From the NCBI RefSeq assembly GCF_029223585.1, contig NZ_CP119423.1, forward strand, positions 1,054,001-1,118,000: a stretch of DNA of 64,000 bases, written 5' to 3'. Positions 40,101 through 46,942 of this stretch are shown here, in pieces. How positions within the stretch are numbered: position 1 is the stretch's first letter; every line of letters starts with the position of its first letter. A program made the translations under genes and the position numbers. A model generated the notes under the pieces. That model was not told the origin of the DNA. It did not search any database and saw nothing but the letters and a program-made list of their open reading frames with translations. The stretch is from Photobacterium sp. DA100. Lineage in GTDB: Bacteria > Pseudomonadota > Gammaproteobacteria > Enterobacterales > Vibrionaceae.

Positions 40101-40722
40101 CGTTGACCTGCTCGCTGTCTATCATGGCATGTAACGTCGCGTCATCAATCACTTTGATTTTGTTGATTTCATGCGAGGTACGGAAGCCATCGAAGAAGTG
40201 AACGAAGGGTATACGGCTTTCCAATGTCGCAGCTTGGCTGATAAGCGCAAAGTCATGGGCTTGCTGCACACTGCCTGCCGCCAGCATGGCAAAACCATTT
40301 TGGCGCACTGCCATTACATCAGAGTGATCGCCGAAAATTGATAAGGCATGAGTCGCAAGGGTACGGGCGGCAACGTGCATAACGAACGGGGTGAGTTCGC
40401 CCGCAATTTTGTACATGTTCGGGATTTTAAGCAGTAACCCTTGCGAAGAGGTAAAAGTGGTCGACATCGCGCCGGCCATCAGGGCACCGTGCACGGCTCC
40501 GGCAGCCCCACCTTCTGATTGCATTTCAATAACGCGAGGGACTTGGCCCCAGATATTTTCCTTTTGCTGGGATTCCCATGTCTCGCAGGCTTCCGACATC
40601 GGGGAAGACGGGGTGATAGGGTAGATACCGATCACTTCATTACAGCGGTAAGCGATTGATGCGGCGGCTTCATTGCCGTCCATGGTGACAAACTGCGATT
40701 GGCTTTGTGGATGAGTAGACAT
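37150..40722 (-). CDS. nifJ: Pyruvate:ferredoxin (flavodoxin) oxidoreductase
   Basis: 1190 residues from the ATG at 40722 (GGAG 8 nt upstream; the frame opens at 40782). Oxidatively decarboxylates pyruvate to acetyl-CoA, reducing ferredoxin or flavodoxin; oxygen-sensitive. Single-chain fusion: domain I with YPITPSSPMSE near residue 35, domains II-III, an inserted 2[4Fe-4S] region near 690-780 (CTQCNICTLVCP and CTGCNLCTTACP), then the thiamine diphosphate domain with the proximal cluster cysteines (CSGCGET) and GDGWAYDIGYGGLDHV, TQGYSNTGGQ. E. coli YdbK has 1174 residues. It lies between hcp and a flavodoxin gene, all transcribed the same way, suggesting an anaerobic electron chain. Confidence 0.95.
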   Translation of the reverse strand: MSTHPQSQSQFVTMDGNEAAASIAYRCNEVIGIYPITPSSPMSEACETWESQQKENIWGQVPRVIEMQSEGGAAGAVHGALMAGAMSTTFTSSQGLLLKIPNMYKIAGELTPFVMHVAARTLATHALSIFGDHSDVMAVRQNGFAMLAAGSVQQAHDFALISQAATLESRIPFVHFFDGFRTSHEINKIKVIDDATLHAMIDSEQVNAFRERGLTPDAPSIRGTAQNPDTFFQAREASNLFYQACPDIVAAKMTQFAELTGREYRPFDYYGHPQADDVIVVMGSASATVKQAVDHQLALGQKVGVITVHLYRPFSLSHLVAVLPTSVARIAVLDRTKEPGALGEPLYLDVLAALQQAVANQQFPHMPSIVGGRYGLSSKEFTPSHAAGIFNAMLEQQIKHPFTVGIIDDITHLSLPQPTAIDIEPAGRLRALFYGLGADGTVSANKNTIKILGENTPLHTQGYFVYDSKKSGGITTSHLRIDPQAVEAPYLIEQADFIACHQFQFINKLEMFEKAAPKATLLLNSPHDADTVWQHLPREVQQVIIGRQLKLYVIDAVKLARELGLKNRINTIMQAGFFALSNLMPLDEALGQLKNAIEKSYSKRGPAIVDANHAAVDAAVAHLHAVAIPDEATSIFRRPPVVSENAPDLVKRVSAMMMADKGDQLPVSAFPVDGCWPTATTQWEKRNIAQEVPVWEEDLCTQCNICTLVCPHAAIRAKTVAPGELVDAPEGFKHTDYKQRDFKGQAYTLQVSPMDCTGCNLCTTACPASDKDNPARKAINMVPKQQVIEQQSTNYEYFLQLPEVERIDIKRIDARTSQLLQPLFEYSGACSGCGETSYVKLLTQLFGDRLLIANATGCSSIYGGNLPTTPYAVNSDGRGPAWANSLFEDNAEFGLGMRLALDSKRNNALSLLDSARDIIPADLIEQIREDAFDSSEAAVVRQRGNLTRLRAALPYSMRQLDACADDLVAKSNWIVGGDGWAYDIGYGGLDHVLAGGDNVNVLVMDTQGYSNTGGQQSKATPTGAVAKFATQGKTSQGKDLALNMMMHGNIYIAKIALGANMNQTIKALQEAEAYPGPSLVIAYSPCITHGFDMAEGVEHQQLLVDSGLWPLFRFDPRRIAKGRAALQMDSKPAKKDIEELISREARFTQIKRRDPQRYEQNLNRLRQQVSHKQQLLEQLAQWKPAQGKNE

Positions 40723-40810
40723 GACTGGCTCCAATGGGCAAGCCCTGTTTAACAGGTGCAGGTAATCGACACAGGCAAACACGTTGCTGTGTTATTGTTT
40801 TAATTAAGGG

Positions 40811-40844
40811 TAGGCCGACCCCTAGTGGGTAGCAGAGGGCCGGC
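40811..40844. repeat. Imperfect hairpin between hcp and PFOR genes
   Basis: AGGCCGACCC / GGGCCGGCCT (one mismatch) with a loop of about 14 nt. No T-run follows on the minus strand. It may be an mRNA-processing or stability element between the two genes, or part of a leaky terminator. Confidence 0.4.
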
Positions 40845-40863
40845 CTGAGGGCATGACTGCCGT

Positions 40864-42213
40864 TTACACTTCAACCACGTCTAGCTGTGGCTGAGGGTTC
40901 AGCATGCGAGCCAAATCGTCCTTGGCATCACCAGTTAGCTGCAGGTTGAACTGCTGCTGCAAGAAGGCAAAGATATCTTCGTTAACAAACTCTGGTGGAT
41001 TAGGGCCCAAGTAGATGTTTTGGATACCCAGGTTGAACAGCGCCAGCAGGATCAATACCGCTTTTTGCTCCATCCAAGACAGGACGATATTCACTGGAAG
41101 ATCGTTAACAGGCACACCCATCGCATCGCTCAATGCCAGCGCAATCATCACTGCGCCGTAGCTGTCGTTACACTGGCCAAGGTCTAGGTAGCGTGGGATC
41201 TCTGTGCCCGGAACGGTACCGAAGTCATGGTCGTTGAACCGGAACTTACCGCAAGAAGAAGTCAGGATGATGCAATCTTCCGGAATCGACAGGGCCAACT
41301 CGCGGAAGTAGTCATTCGGCTTGCCTGGCTTGTCACACCCGGCAACCACGAAGAACTGCTTGATCTTGCCTTCGTTAACGGCTTCGAGGATCTGCGGAGC
41401 CAGACCTAGAATGGTCTTGTAGTTGTGGCCTGTCATCAAGGTTTCTTCGCTGTCGAAGCCTTCGATGTCCGGCAGGCTAAGCGTTTGCTCGATTAATGGA
41501 CCGAAATCATCTTCAAGCTGGCGGCAGTTATCGATACCGACGATGCCGTAGCTGTACAGGCGGTCGGCGTAATCAGCGCGGCCAGTTGGCGGGACAATAC
41601 AGTTGGTGGTCACGATGATAGTGCCGTTCCACTTCTGGAACAGTTGTTTCTGGTCGAACCAAGCTTTACCGATATTACCCTTGAGGTGGCTGTACTTGCG
41701 TAGCTCAGGGTAACCGTGAGCAGGTAGCATTTCTGAGTGGGTGTAGATATTGATGCCTTTACCTTCGGTGGCAATCAGCAGGCGCTCGAGTAGTTCAAGG
41801 TCGTGGCCAGTAACCAGGATACCTTTACCTTCTGCTTTGTTTTGCGGCACACAAACAGGGGTAGGGATCCCTAAGCGGCCATGGTGGGCCTCACCGAGGC
41901 GAGACATCATTTCGCTACCGGCCCCACCGATCTTCATCAGTTGGGCAATATGCTGGTCGAAGCTGAAGTTCACGTTGGTTAGCGTGAAGTACAGGGTTTC
42001 GGCAATCACGTCATCGATCGACTTGGTATCTGCACCCAGATCATCGGCATGAGTACGATAGGCAGAAAGGCCCTTCAGGCCGAAAATCATAATATCTTGC
42101 AGGCGGGAAAGGTTTTCGTCTTTACCACAAGTGCCTTGGGTTTTTCCCGTGCTACCACAGCCGCCAGTCTGGGCCATAGAGCATTGGTGACAGAACATTG
42201 CTAAGTTCGACAT
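40864..42213 (-). CDS. hcp: Hybrid cluster protein (hydroxylamine/NO reductase), short form
   Basis: 449 residues; enterobacterial Hcp has 550. Hcp reduces nitric oxide or hydroxylamine and S-nitrosylates proteins in anaerobic nitrosative stress. All eight hybrid-cluster ligands are present: His137, Glu161, Cys205, Cys293, Cys321, Cys348, Glu382 and Lys384. The N-terminal cluster cysteines are 8, 11, 19 and 29 (C-x2-C-x7-C-x9-C), closer to [4Fe-4S] Hcps of anaerobes than to the [2Fe-2S] pattern of E. coli. About 100 residues are missing between TLTNVNF and IPTPV, one helical bundle, as in class III Hcps. There is no adjacent hcr. AAGGA RBS; operator sites lie just upstream. Confidence 0.93.
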   Translation of the reverse strand: MSNLAMFCHQCSMAQTGGCGSTGKTQGTCGKDENLSRLQDIMIFGLKGLSAYRTHADDLGADTKSIDDVIAETLYFTLTNVNFSFDQHIAQLMKIGGAGSEMMSRLGEAHHGRLGIPTPVCVPQNKAEGKGILVTGHDLELLERLLIATEGKGINIYTHSEMLPAHGYPELRKYSHLKGNIGKAWFDQKQLFQKWNGTIIVTTNCIVPPTGRADYADRLYSYGIVGIDNCRQLEDDFGPLIEQTLSLPDIEGFDSEETLMTGHNYKTILGLAPQILEAVNEGKIKQFFVVAGCDKPGKPNDYFRELALSIPEDCIILTSSCGKFRFNDHDFGTVPGTEIPRYLDLGQCNDSYGAVMIALALSDAMGVPVNDLPVNIVLSWMEQKAVLILLALFNLGIQNIYLGPNPPEFVNEDIFAFLQQQFNLQLTGDAKDDLARMLNPQPQLDVVEV

Positions 42214-42228
42214 TATTGCATTCCTTTA

Positions 42229-42251
42229 AAGGTGTATTTATATTGCAACTT
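42229..42251 (-). promoter_or_regulatory. Putative NsrR operator of hcp
   Basis: A 23-bp imperfect palindrome, AAGGTGTATTT-A-TATTGCAACTT, close to the gammaproteobacterial NsrR pattern AAGATGYATTT-N-AAATRCATCTT. It ends 16 bp before the hcp start and would overlap the start of transcription predicted from the FNR box. NsrR releases DNA when its iron-sulfur cluster is nitrosylated. Confidence 0.7.
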
Positions 42252-42287
42252 ATGGGGTGAGGATAAGGGCAAAGAGCAGTAACGTCA

Positions 42288-42301
42288 TTGATCGAGATCA
42301 T
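42288..42301 (-). promoter_or_regulatory. FNR-type box upstream of hcp
   Basis: TTGATCGAGATCAT on the plus strand (reverse ATGATCTCGATCAA). If centred at -41.5, transcription starts near 42253 and a -10 like TATCCT falls at 42260-42265 (minus strand). This is the usual FNR class II geometry. It lies between hcp and a divergent small ORF. Confidence 0.65.
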
Positions 42302-42315
42302 TTTTGGCAAATAAC

Positions 42316-42576
42316 ATGCATATTAAATACTGGTTTTGGTGGGTGTATCGAAATGTATGGATTGTAAGGGTGCTATTGAACAGTGTTTTGTATTTGTGTA
42401 GCCTATTGCTCGCGGGTTGTTTATTTGTGGTAATTATGACTATCTCTATAAAAATTAAAGAAAAGCTAGCCCAGGCACACTTAGCGAGGGTGAGGGAGAA
42501 ACATATAGAGGCTTACCAAACAAATGAAAAGCGCCGAATACGTTCGAAGGGATATGCAAAGGGTGTTTGCTCATAA
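42316..42576 (+). CDS. Putative small membrane protein
   Basis: 86 residues from ATG 42316 (a TTG 12 nt earlier is also in frame). Aromatic N-terminus (HIKYWFWWVYRNVWIV), one or two hydrophobic segments (about 8-50), then a basic, helical tail (KIKEKLAQAHLARVREKHIEAYQTNEKRRIRSKGY). No family recognised. More AT-rich than its neighbours and without a good Shine-Dalgarno. A terminator just after its stop supports a transcript. It may be a real orphan gene or chance; I lean slightly to real. Confidence 0.4.
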   Translation: MHIKYWFWWVYRNVWIVRVLLNSVLYLCSLLLAGCLFVVIMTISIKIKEKLAQAHLARVREKHIEAYQTNEKRRIRSKGYAKGVCS

Positions 42577-42580
42577 TGAA

Positions 42581-42602
42581 AAAGGGCGCTGTCGCGCCCT
42601 TT
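42581..42602. terminator. Terminator between the small ORF and the M20 peptidase
   Basis: Perfect 9-bp stem AAAGGGCGC / GCGCCCTTT with loop TGTC, between convergent genes. It probably ends the M20 peptidase transcript and any plus-strand transcript. Confidence 0.8.
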
Positions 42603-42628
42603 CGTCTAATACGGTGAATTAACGATAA

Positions 42629-43750
42629 TTAACCCGCAATTTTAGTCAGTACTTTCTTCAGCAGCTGGATACGAGGCTCGATAGTTTCAAGCTCAAGGTA
42701 CTCATCAGCACTGTGGAAACCTGCACCGGCAGGGCCAAGGCCGTCTAGTGTCGGGATGCCCAGCACGGCGGTCAGGTTGGCGTCAGAACCGCCACCTACT
42801 TCTTGCCAAGTAATGTCGATACCTAGCTCTTTGCCTGATTCTTCAACCAACGCCATCAGCGCTTCTGTCTTCTCAGAAGGGACCATAGATGGTTTGTGCG
42901 CTTCGCGGTCAATAGTGATCGCTACACCGTCAACGAATGGTGTTTCTGCCATTGTGCGGATCTTCGCATCGGCAGCAGCGTATTCGTCGTTATCCCAGAA
43001 ACGAACGTCAACCACAGCTTCAGCGTGGTCTGGAACAATGTTGGCACCTGCACCACCTTTAACGACACCGACGTTTAGGGTCGTGCCGCTTTCAAAGTTG
43101 GTTAGCTCGTTAATAGCCAGGATCCAGTTGGCCATTTCAGTGATAGCACTGCGGCCGTTTTGTGGTTCGTTACCTGCGTGTGCCGCTTTACCAGCGAAGG
43201 TCAGGCGGTAGCGAGCCATACCCTTGCGGGCTTTTACCAAAGAGCCGTCTGCACGGGCAGCTTCCGCTACCAATACATTTTTCGCATTAACGGCAACGCT
43301 CTTCAGCCATTTTTCAGAGTGCAGAGAACCGATTTCTTCATCTGGGTTCATGCATACACAGATAGACAGTTTTTCCAGGGTTTCCTTGTCCATTTCACGC
43401 AGGGCGTAAACAACGTTCAGCAGGCCAGATTTCATGTCGGAAACGCCAGGACCGTAAGCACGCTTGTCGTCAAACGTCATTGGGCGAGCGGCTACAGTGC
43501 CAACAGGGAAAACGGTATCCATGTGGCCGATTAGCATCACGTCAATTTGCTCTGCTTCAGGCTTGTTGCGAACTTCAAGACCTGTACCAGCAATGCCGCA
43601 GTCAATGCGCTTAACGTTCCAGCCCAGATCAACGTATTTCTGTTCCATCTGGTTGGCAATAACTTCAATGCCTTCTTTGGTTAGCGTACCGCAGTCAACA
43701 TCGATCAGCGGGCGTAGTTCTTCCAAGTAATCTTGCAGTGAGAAACTCAT
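42629..43750 (-). CDS. M20 family metallopeptidase, carboxypeptidase G2-like
   Basis: 373 residues, no signal peptide. Di-zinc ligands are visible: His in LIGHMDT (about residue 76), bridging Asp in GPGVSDMKSG (about 105), catalytic Glu-Glu in PDEEIGS (about 139), and His in GFHSADE near the C-terminus. The lid/dimerisation domain lies at about 180-290 with AGKAAHAGNEPQNGRSAI. Relatives cleave C-terminal glutamate or dipeptides. It follows yjiH-yjiG on the same strand; in E. coli that pair accompanies iadA (isoaspartyl dipeptidase), so a peptidase in this place suggests use of a peptide or amino acid imported by YjiGH. This is inference. Confidence 0.9.
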   Translation of the reverse strand: MSFSLQDYLEELRPLIDVDCGTLTKEGIEVIANQMEQKYVDLGWNVKRIDCGIAGTGLEVRNKPEAEQIDVMLIGHMDTVFPVGTVAARPMTFDDKRAYGPGVSDMKSGLLNVVYALREMDKETLEKLSICVCMNPDEEIGSLHSEKWLKSVAVNAKNVLVAEAARADGSLVKARKGMARYRLTFAGKAAHAGNEPQNGRSAITEMANWILAINELTNFESGTTLNVGVVKGGAGANIVPDHAEAVVDVRFWDNDEYAAADAKIRTMAETPFVDGVAITIDREAHKPSMVPSEKTEALMALVEESGKELGIDITWQEVGGGSDANLTAVLGIPTLDGLGPAGAGFHSADEYLELETIEPRIQLLKKVLTKIAG

Positions 43751-43797
43751 ATTAGCTCCTGAGAGAAACCCTTAGGGGTATGAATAGCGACAGGAAA

Positions 43798-43818
43798 AAG
43801 GGGGCAGTAGGCCCCCTT
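43798..43818 (-). terminator. Terminator between yjiG and the M20 peptidase gene
   Basis: Perfect 8-bp stem AAGGGGGC / GCCCCCTT with a 5-nt loop; on the minus strand it runs into CTTTTTCC. It may make expression of the peptidase lower than that of yjiHG. Confidence 0.75.
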
Positions 43819-43830
43819 AAAGGTAGTGAT

Positions 43831-44295
43831 TTACACTAGGATATTCATTACGAACATGGCAATGAATGCGTTCAGGACAGAGATCGCAACCATCACCGGG
43901 ATGTGGCGGCCTTCTGTACCGATAACACCTAGGATACGGCCAAGGTACTGCACCTGAGAGCCCATTAGGTAGATAGCTGGAGCAAGGATGGCGATGTGGT
44001 TACCGTCAAGGATACCGCTGTCAAACAGGGTGATCACCACACCAACTGCACCGCCCATAGACATCCAAGCACCGATAAGTACGGCTGCTGCTTCGCCCGG
44101 TAGGCCGAAGATGCCCATGATAGGTGAGAACAGTACGCCCATCGCGTCTAGTGCACCGGTAAGAGAAAGTACTTTGATGATCACGAATGCCATCAGTACG
44201 TTTGGAATCGTTGAGCTGGTAGAGATTGCCCAGCCTTTCTTCGCGCCTTCTACGAAGATATCAGTAACCATTGGTTTTTTAGTTGCTTGAGACAT
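43831..44295 (-). CDS. yjiG: YjiG family inner-membrane protein
   Basis: 154 residues (E. coli 153). Several hydrophobic helices and the gate (nucleoside-recognition) motif region MSMGGAVGVVITLFDSG. With YjiH it forms a two-part membrane protein of the SpmA/SpmB or nucleoside-recognition type; transport function is presumed, not shown. Its ATG overlaps the yjiH stop (TAATG), so the two are translationally coupled. Confidence 0.92.
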   Translation of the reverse strand: MSQATKKPMVTDIFVEGAKKGWAISTSSTIPNVLMAFVIIKVLSLTGALDAMGVLFSPIMGIFGLPGEAAAVLIGAWMSMGGAVGVVITLFDSGILDGNHIAILAPAIYLMGSQVQYLGRILGVIGTEGRHIPVMVAISVLNAFIAMFVMNILV

Positions 44296-45014
44296 TATGC
44301 GGTCTCCTTCTCAGTAGAAACGTTGTTTTTCTTGTCTGTGGCAGATAGGTATAGGCGGAAAATGTTCGCGCCAACAATCTTCATCACGAACATGATGACT
44401 ACTGCCAAACCGATTGAAGAGGTTACTGCATTGCTGCCGTCAGCATAGGTTAGGGTGAATAGCACTGCGCCTGAAGAGAAGAAGTTAACAATGGTCGCAC
44501 CGGCAGAGAACTGGAACATCGCGAATACATCGGTTTCGCGTTGGGTGATATGGCCACCCTCCTGAAGCTGGCGAGTCATTGATGCGCCGGAATCAGTGTT
44601 CTGCAGAGATGCGATTAGCGCCAGACCGGTATCACCTGGTAGACCAACTAGTGGACGTAGAAGAGGTGTCAGAAGTTTACGAGCAGCGTCCAGCGCACCG
44701 TAGTGCTCAAGAACATTGATCATACCCAACGCGAACATAACTGTTGGAACCAAGGTTAGGGCGAACAGGAAGCCGTCACGTGCACCGCTGCCACCAGTAC
44801 CGCGCATTGTCGTTTTTGTCACTTCAATAGCGCCATCAGCGGCCATAGTGACATTGTTTGCCATGGTACCGAAAGAACCGTTTAGGGTGTTGAAATCAAA
44901 TACACCGTACCATTCGTTGGTCTGTAGTAAACCTGAAAAGAACACAAAAGCGAACGCTAGGGCAATGTATGCACCTATCGTTACCTTTTGGTTTTTTTCT
45001 GCTGGATTGCTCAT
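44295..45014 (-). CDS. yjiH: YjiH family inner-membrane protein
   Basis: 239 residues from the ATG at 45014 (the frame opens at 45071; the start MSNPAEKNQKVTIG fits the family). Multiple membrane helices, with the gate-domain motif SLQNTDSGASMTRQLQEGG (about residues 140-158) typical of these proteins. Partner of YjiG. A CRP/FNR-like site lies about 195 bp upstream. Confidence 0.92.
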   Translation of the reverse strand: MSNPAEKNQKVTIGAYIALAFAFVFFSGLLQTNEWYGVFDFNTLNGSFGTMANNVTMAADGAIEVTKTTMRGTGGSGARDGFLFALTLVPTVMFALGMINVLEHYGALDAARKLLTPLLRPLVGLPGDTGLALIASLQNTDSGASMTRQLQEGGHITQRETDVFAMFQFSAGATIVNFFSSGAVLFTLTYADGSNAVTSSIGLAVVIMFVMKIVGANIFRLYLSATDKKNNVSTEKETA

Positions 45015-45209
45015 ATATAACCTCTTAGGAATCAAAAAGGCCGATTGGCCAAAATAAGGAATCTGTAACAATTCTTCACAACAAAAGCTGCTGTTACAGA
45101 GGCCTCAAAATAGAAACGAGGTCATTGTCCCTGATCTATATAGGAAATAATTGACGGGGGTCAATATGTGCTACTGAATGCTAATCCTATTGAGGTAATG
45201 GTCGGTATT

Positions 45210-45226
45210 TGTGATCGTGATCTACA
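45210..45226 (-). promoter_or_regulatory. CRP/FNR-family-like site upstream of yjiH
   Basis: TGTGATCGTGATCTACA has a perfect CRP left half (TGTGA) and a weaker right half. It also resembles the FNR boxes of hcp. Which regulator, if any, binds cannot be decided by eye. Confidence 0.4.
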
Positions 45227-45447
45227 TTAATATCCCATTCACAAAATTTAATATCACAAAGCAATGTTTTAAAGCATGATTAATTGTTTTTTATATATTA
45301 ATTAATCATTTCCATATTGTACTTTGTGTGTTTTAAAACTGTATTTTGAGCAGGTGGGCTATAATAAATGTGCTGATTGGAGAGCTTAGGTTAGTATAAG
45401 TCCCATTAATATTTGTTTACAACTATTTTCTTGAACAGATAAAGAAA

Positions 45448-45467
45448 AGGGCGCCTAAAGGCGCCCT
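45448..45467 (-). terminator. Terminator of nhaC
   Basis: Perfect 8-bp stem AGGGCGCC / GGCGCCCT with loop TAAA, followed on the minus strand by TTTTCTTT. Confidence 0.85.
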
Positions 45468-45490
45468 GGAAATAGCGGGGGGAATGAGGG

Positions 45491-46942
45491 TTAAGCTGTT
45501 TGCTGCTGTGCCTGAGTCGCTTGCAGCTGACTTTGATCTTCGTTGTTGTCAGCAACCTCTGTCGGTGGGCAACGGTCGACGAACCAACCCATGTAAGACG
45601 AGACAATGGTGACGATGATGCACACGAAGCTCAACCACATGAATGGTGCATACGAGAAGGTTGCCACACCCAAGATGCTCGCCATGTAGATACCGTTATC
45701 ACTCCAAGGCACCATACCTGATGTCAGGGTGCCGCCGAACTCGGCATTGCGCGATAGGTTCTTGCGCTGGTAGCCCAAGCGGTCGTAGTTCTTGGCACAG
45801 ATTTTCGGTGTCAGGATCAATGATACGTACATTGCTGAGCCGAACACGTTGCCTAGGAAAGCAGTAGCAATAGTCGATACCGATAGGCTGCCTGCCGAGT
45901 TAACACGCTTCTCGAATAGCTTGGCAATAGTCTGTAGTACACCCACTTTATCCAGCAGGCCACCGAAGCCAAGGCCGAAGACGATCACCGCTACCGAGCC
46001 CAGCATTGATGACATACCGCCCCGGTTCAGAATTGCATCGATGAAATCAACTCCCGAGTCGATAGAGAATGGTGCCCAAGCGGTGTTGAAGGCAACTAGC
46101 GGGTCCATATCCTGAACCATTACCGCCCAAACGATACCCAGCAGGGAGCCAAGTGAAATGACTGGGAAAGAAGGCAGTCGCAAGGCAAGCAGGGCAAGTA
46201 CGATGATCACCGGCATGAAAGAGAACGGCGAGATCACAAATTGCTGCTCCATTGCGATGATAACTGATTCAACCTGAGACATATCGACATTGCCGGCGTA
46301 GTGGATACCTACAGCGGTAAAGAGGATGCCGGTGATGATGTAGCTGATCAGGGCAATCGGTAGCATGCCTTTGATGTGCTCAACAATTTCCACATTGGAC
46401 ATCGAAGACGCCAAGATCACTGAATCTGACAGCGGCGACATCTTGTCACCGAAGTAACAACCGGAGAGCACGGCACCGGCAGTCATCGGTGCCGGAATAC
46501 CCAGCCCCTGGCCAATACCCATCATGGCAATACCGGCGGTACCTGCCGCGCCCCAAGAGGTACCGGTCGCCAATGCTGTCATCGAACAGATCAGCATAGT
46601 GGCAAGCAGGAAGATGGATGGGTGGATCGCTTTCAATCCGTAATAAATGATGGTCGGTACAATACCGCCAGCAATCCAGGTACCAACAAGAGCACCGACA
46701 GCCAACAGGATCAGTACCGCTCCGAGGCCGTTAGCAATGCCTTTGGTGGCGGCTGTTTCTAGCGATTTGTAATCATGTCCAAGCTTTATGCCTAGTGCGA
46801 TGATCACGAACCAACCAATGTAAAGTGCTAGCTGGATAGGTAAATCGAGTTTCGCAGTAAAAGAGAAAGCCAGCGCAAGAAAAATACCGAGGGCAATAAA
46901 GACCTGAGTCAGCGACGGTAGTTTTACAGTCTGTTTGTTCAT
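45491..46942 (-). CDS. nhaC: Na+/H+ antiporter NhaC
   Basis: 483 residues with about 11-12 membrane helices. NhaC family motifs: GTWIAGGIVPTIIYYGL, CSMTALATGTSWGAAGTAGIAMMGIG, YFGDKMSPLSDSVILASS and GGTLTSGMVPWSDNGIYMA. It exchanges sodium (or in relatives malate/lactate with sodium and protons) across the inner membrane. The C-terminal tail is Gln-rich (QSQLQATQAQQQ). One of three sodium/proton antiporter genes in the window, which fits a marine organism. Confidence 0.93.
   Translation of the reverse strand: MNKQTVKLPSLTQVFIALGIFLALAFSFTAKLDLPIQLALYIGWFVIIALGIKLGHDYKSLETAATKGIANGLGAVLILLAVGALVGTWIAGGIVPTIIYYGLKAIHPSIFLLATMLICSMTALATGTSWGAAGTAGIAMMGIGQGLGIPAPMTAGAVLSGCYFGDKMSPLSDSVILASSMSNVEIVEHIKGMLPIALISYIITGILFTAVGIHYAGNVDMSQVESVIIAMEQQFVISPFSFMPVIIVLALLALRLPSFPVISLGSLLGIVWAVMVQDMDPLVAFNTAWAPFSIDSGVDFIDAILNRGGMSSMLGSVAVIVFGLGFGGLLDKVGVLQTIAKLFEKRVNSAGSLSVSTIATAFLGNVFGSAMYVSLILTPKICAKNYDRLGYQRKNLSRNAEFGGTLTSGMVPWSDNGIYMASILGVATFSYAPFMWLSFVCIIVTIVSSYMGWFVDRCPPTEVADNNEDQSQLQATQAQQQTA

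Larger units (their letters stand above)
45015..45490. other. Intergenic region between yjiH and nhaC
   Basis: 476 bp, very AT-rich. It contains the yjiH promoter, a CRP/FNR-like site (45210-45226) and the nhaC terminator at 45448-45467. No gene seen. Confidence 0.5.
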
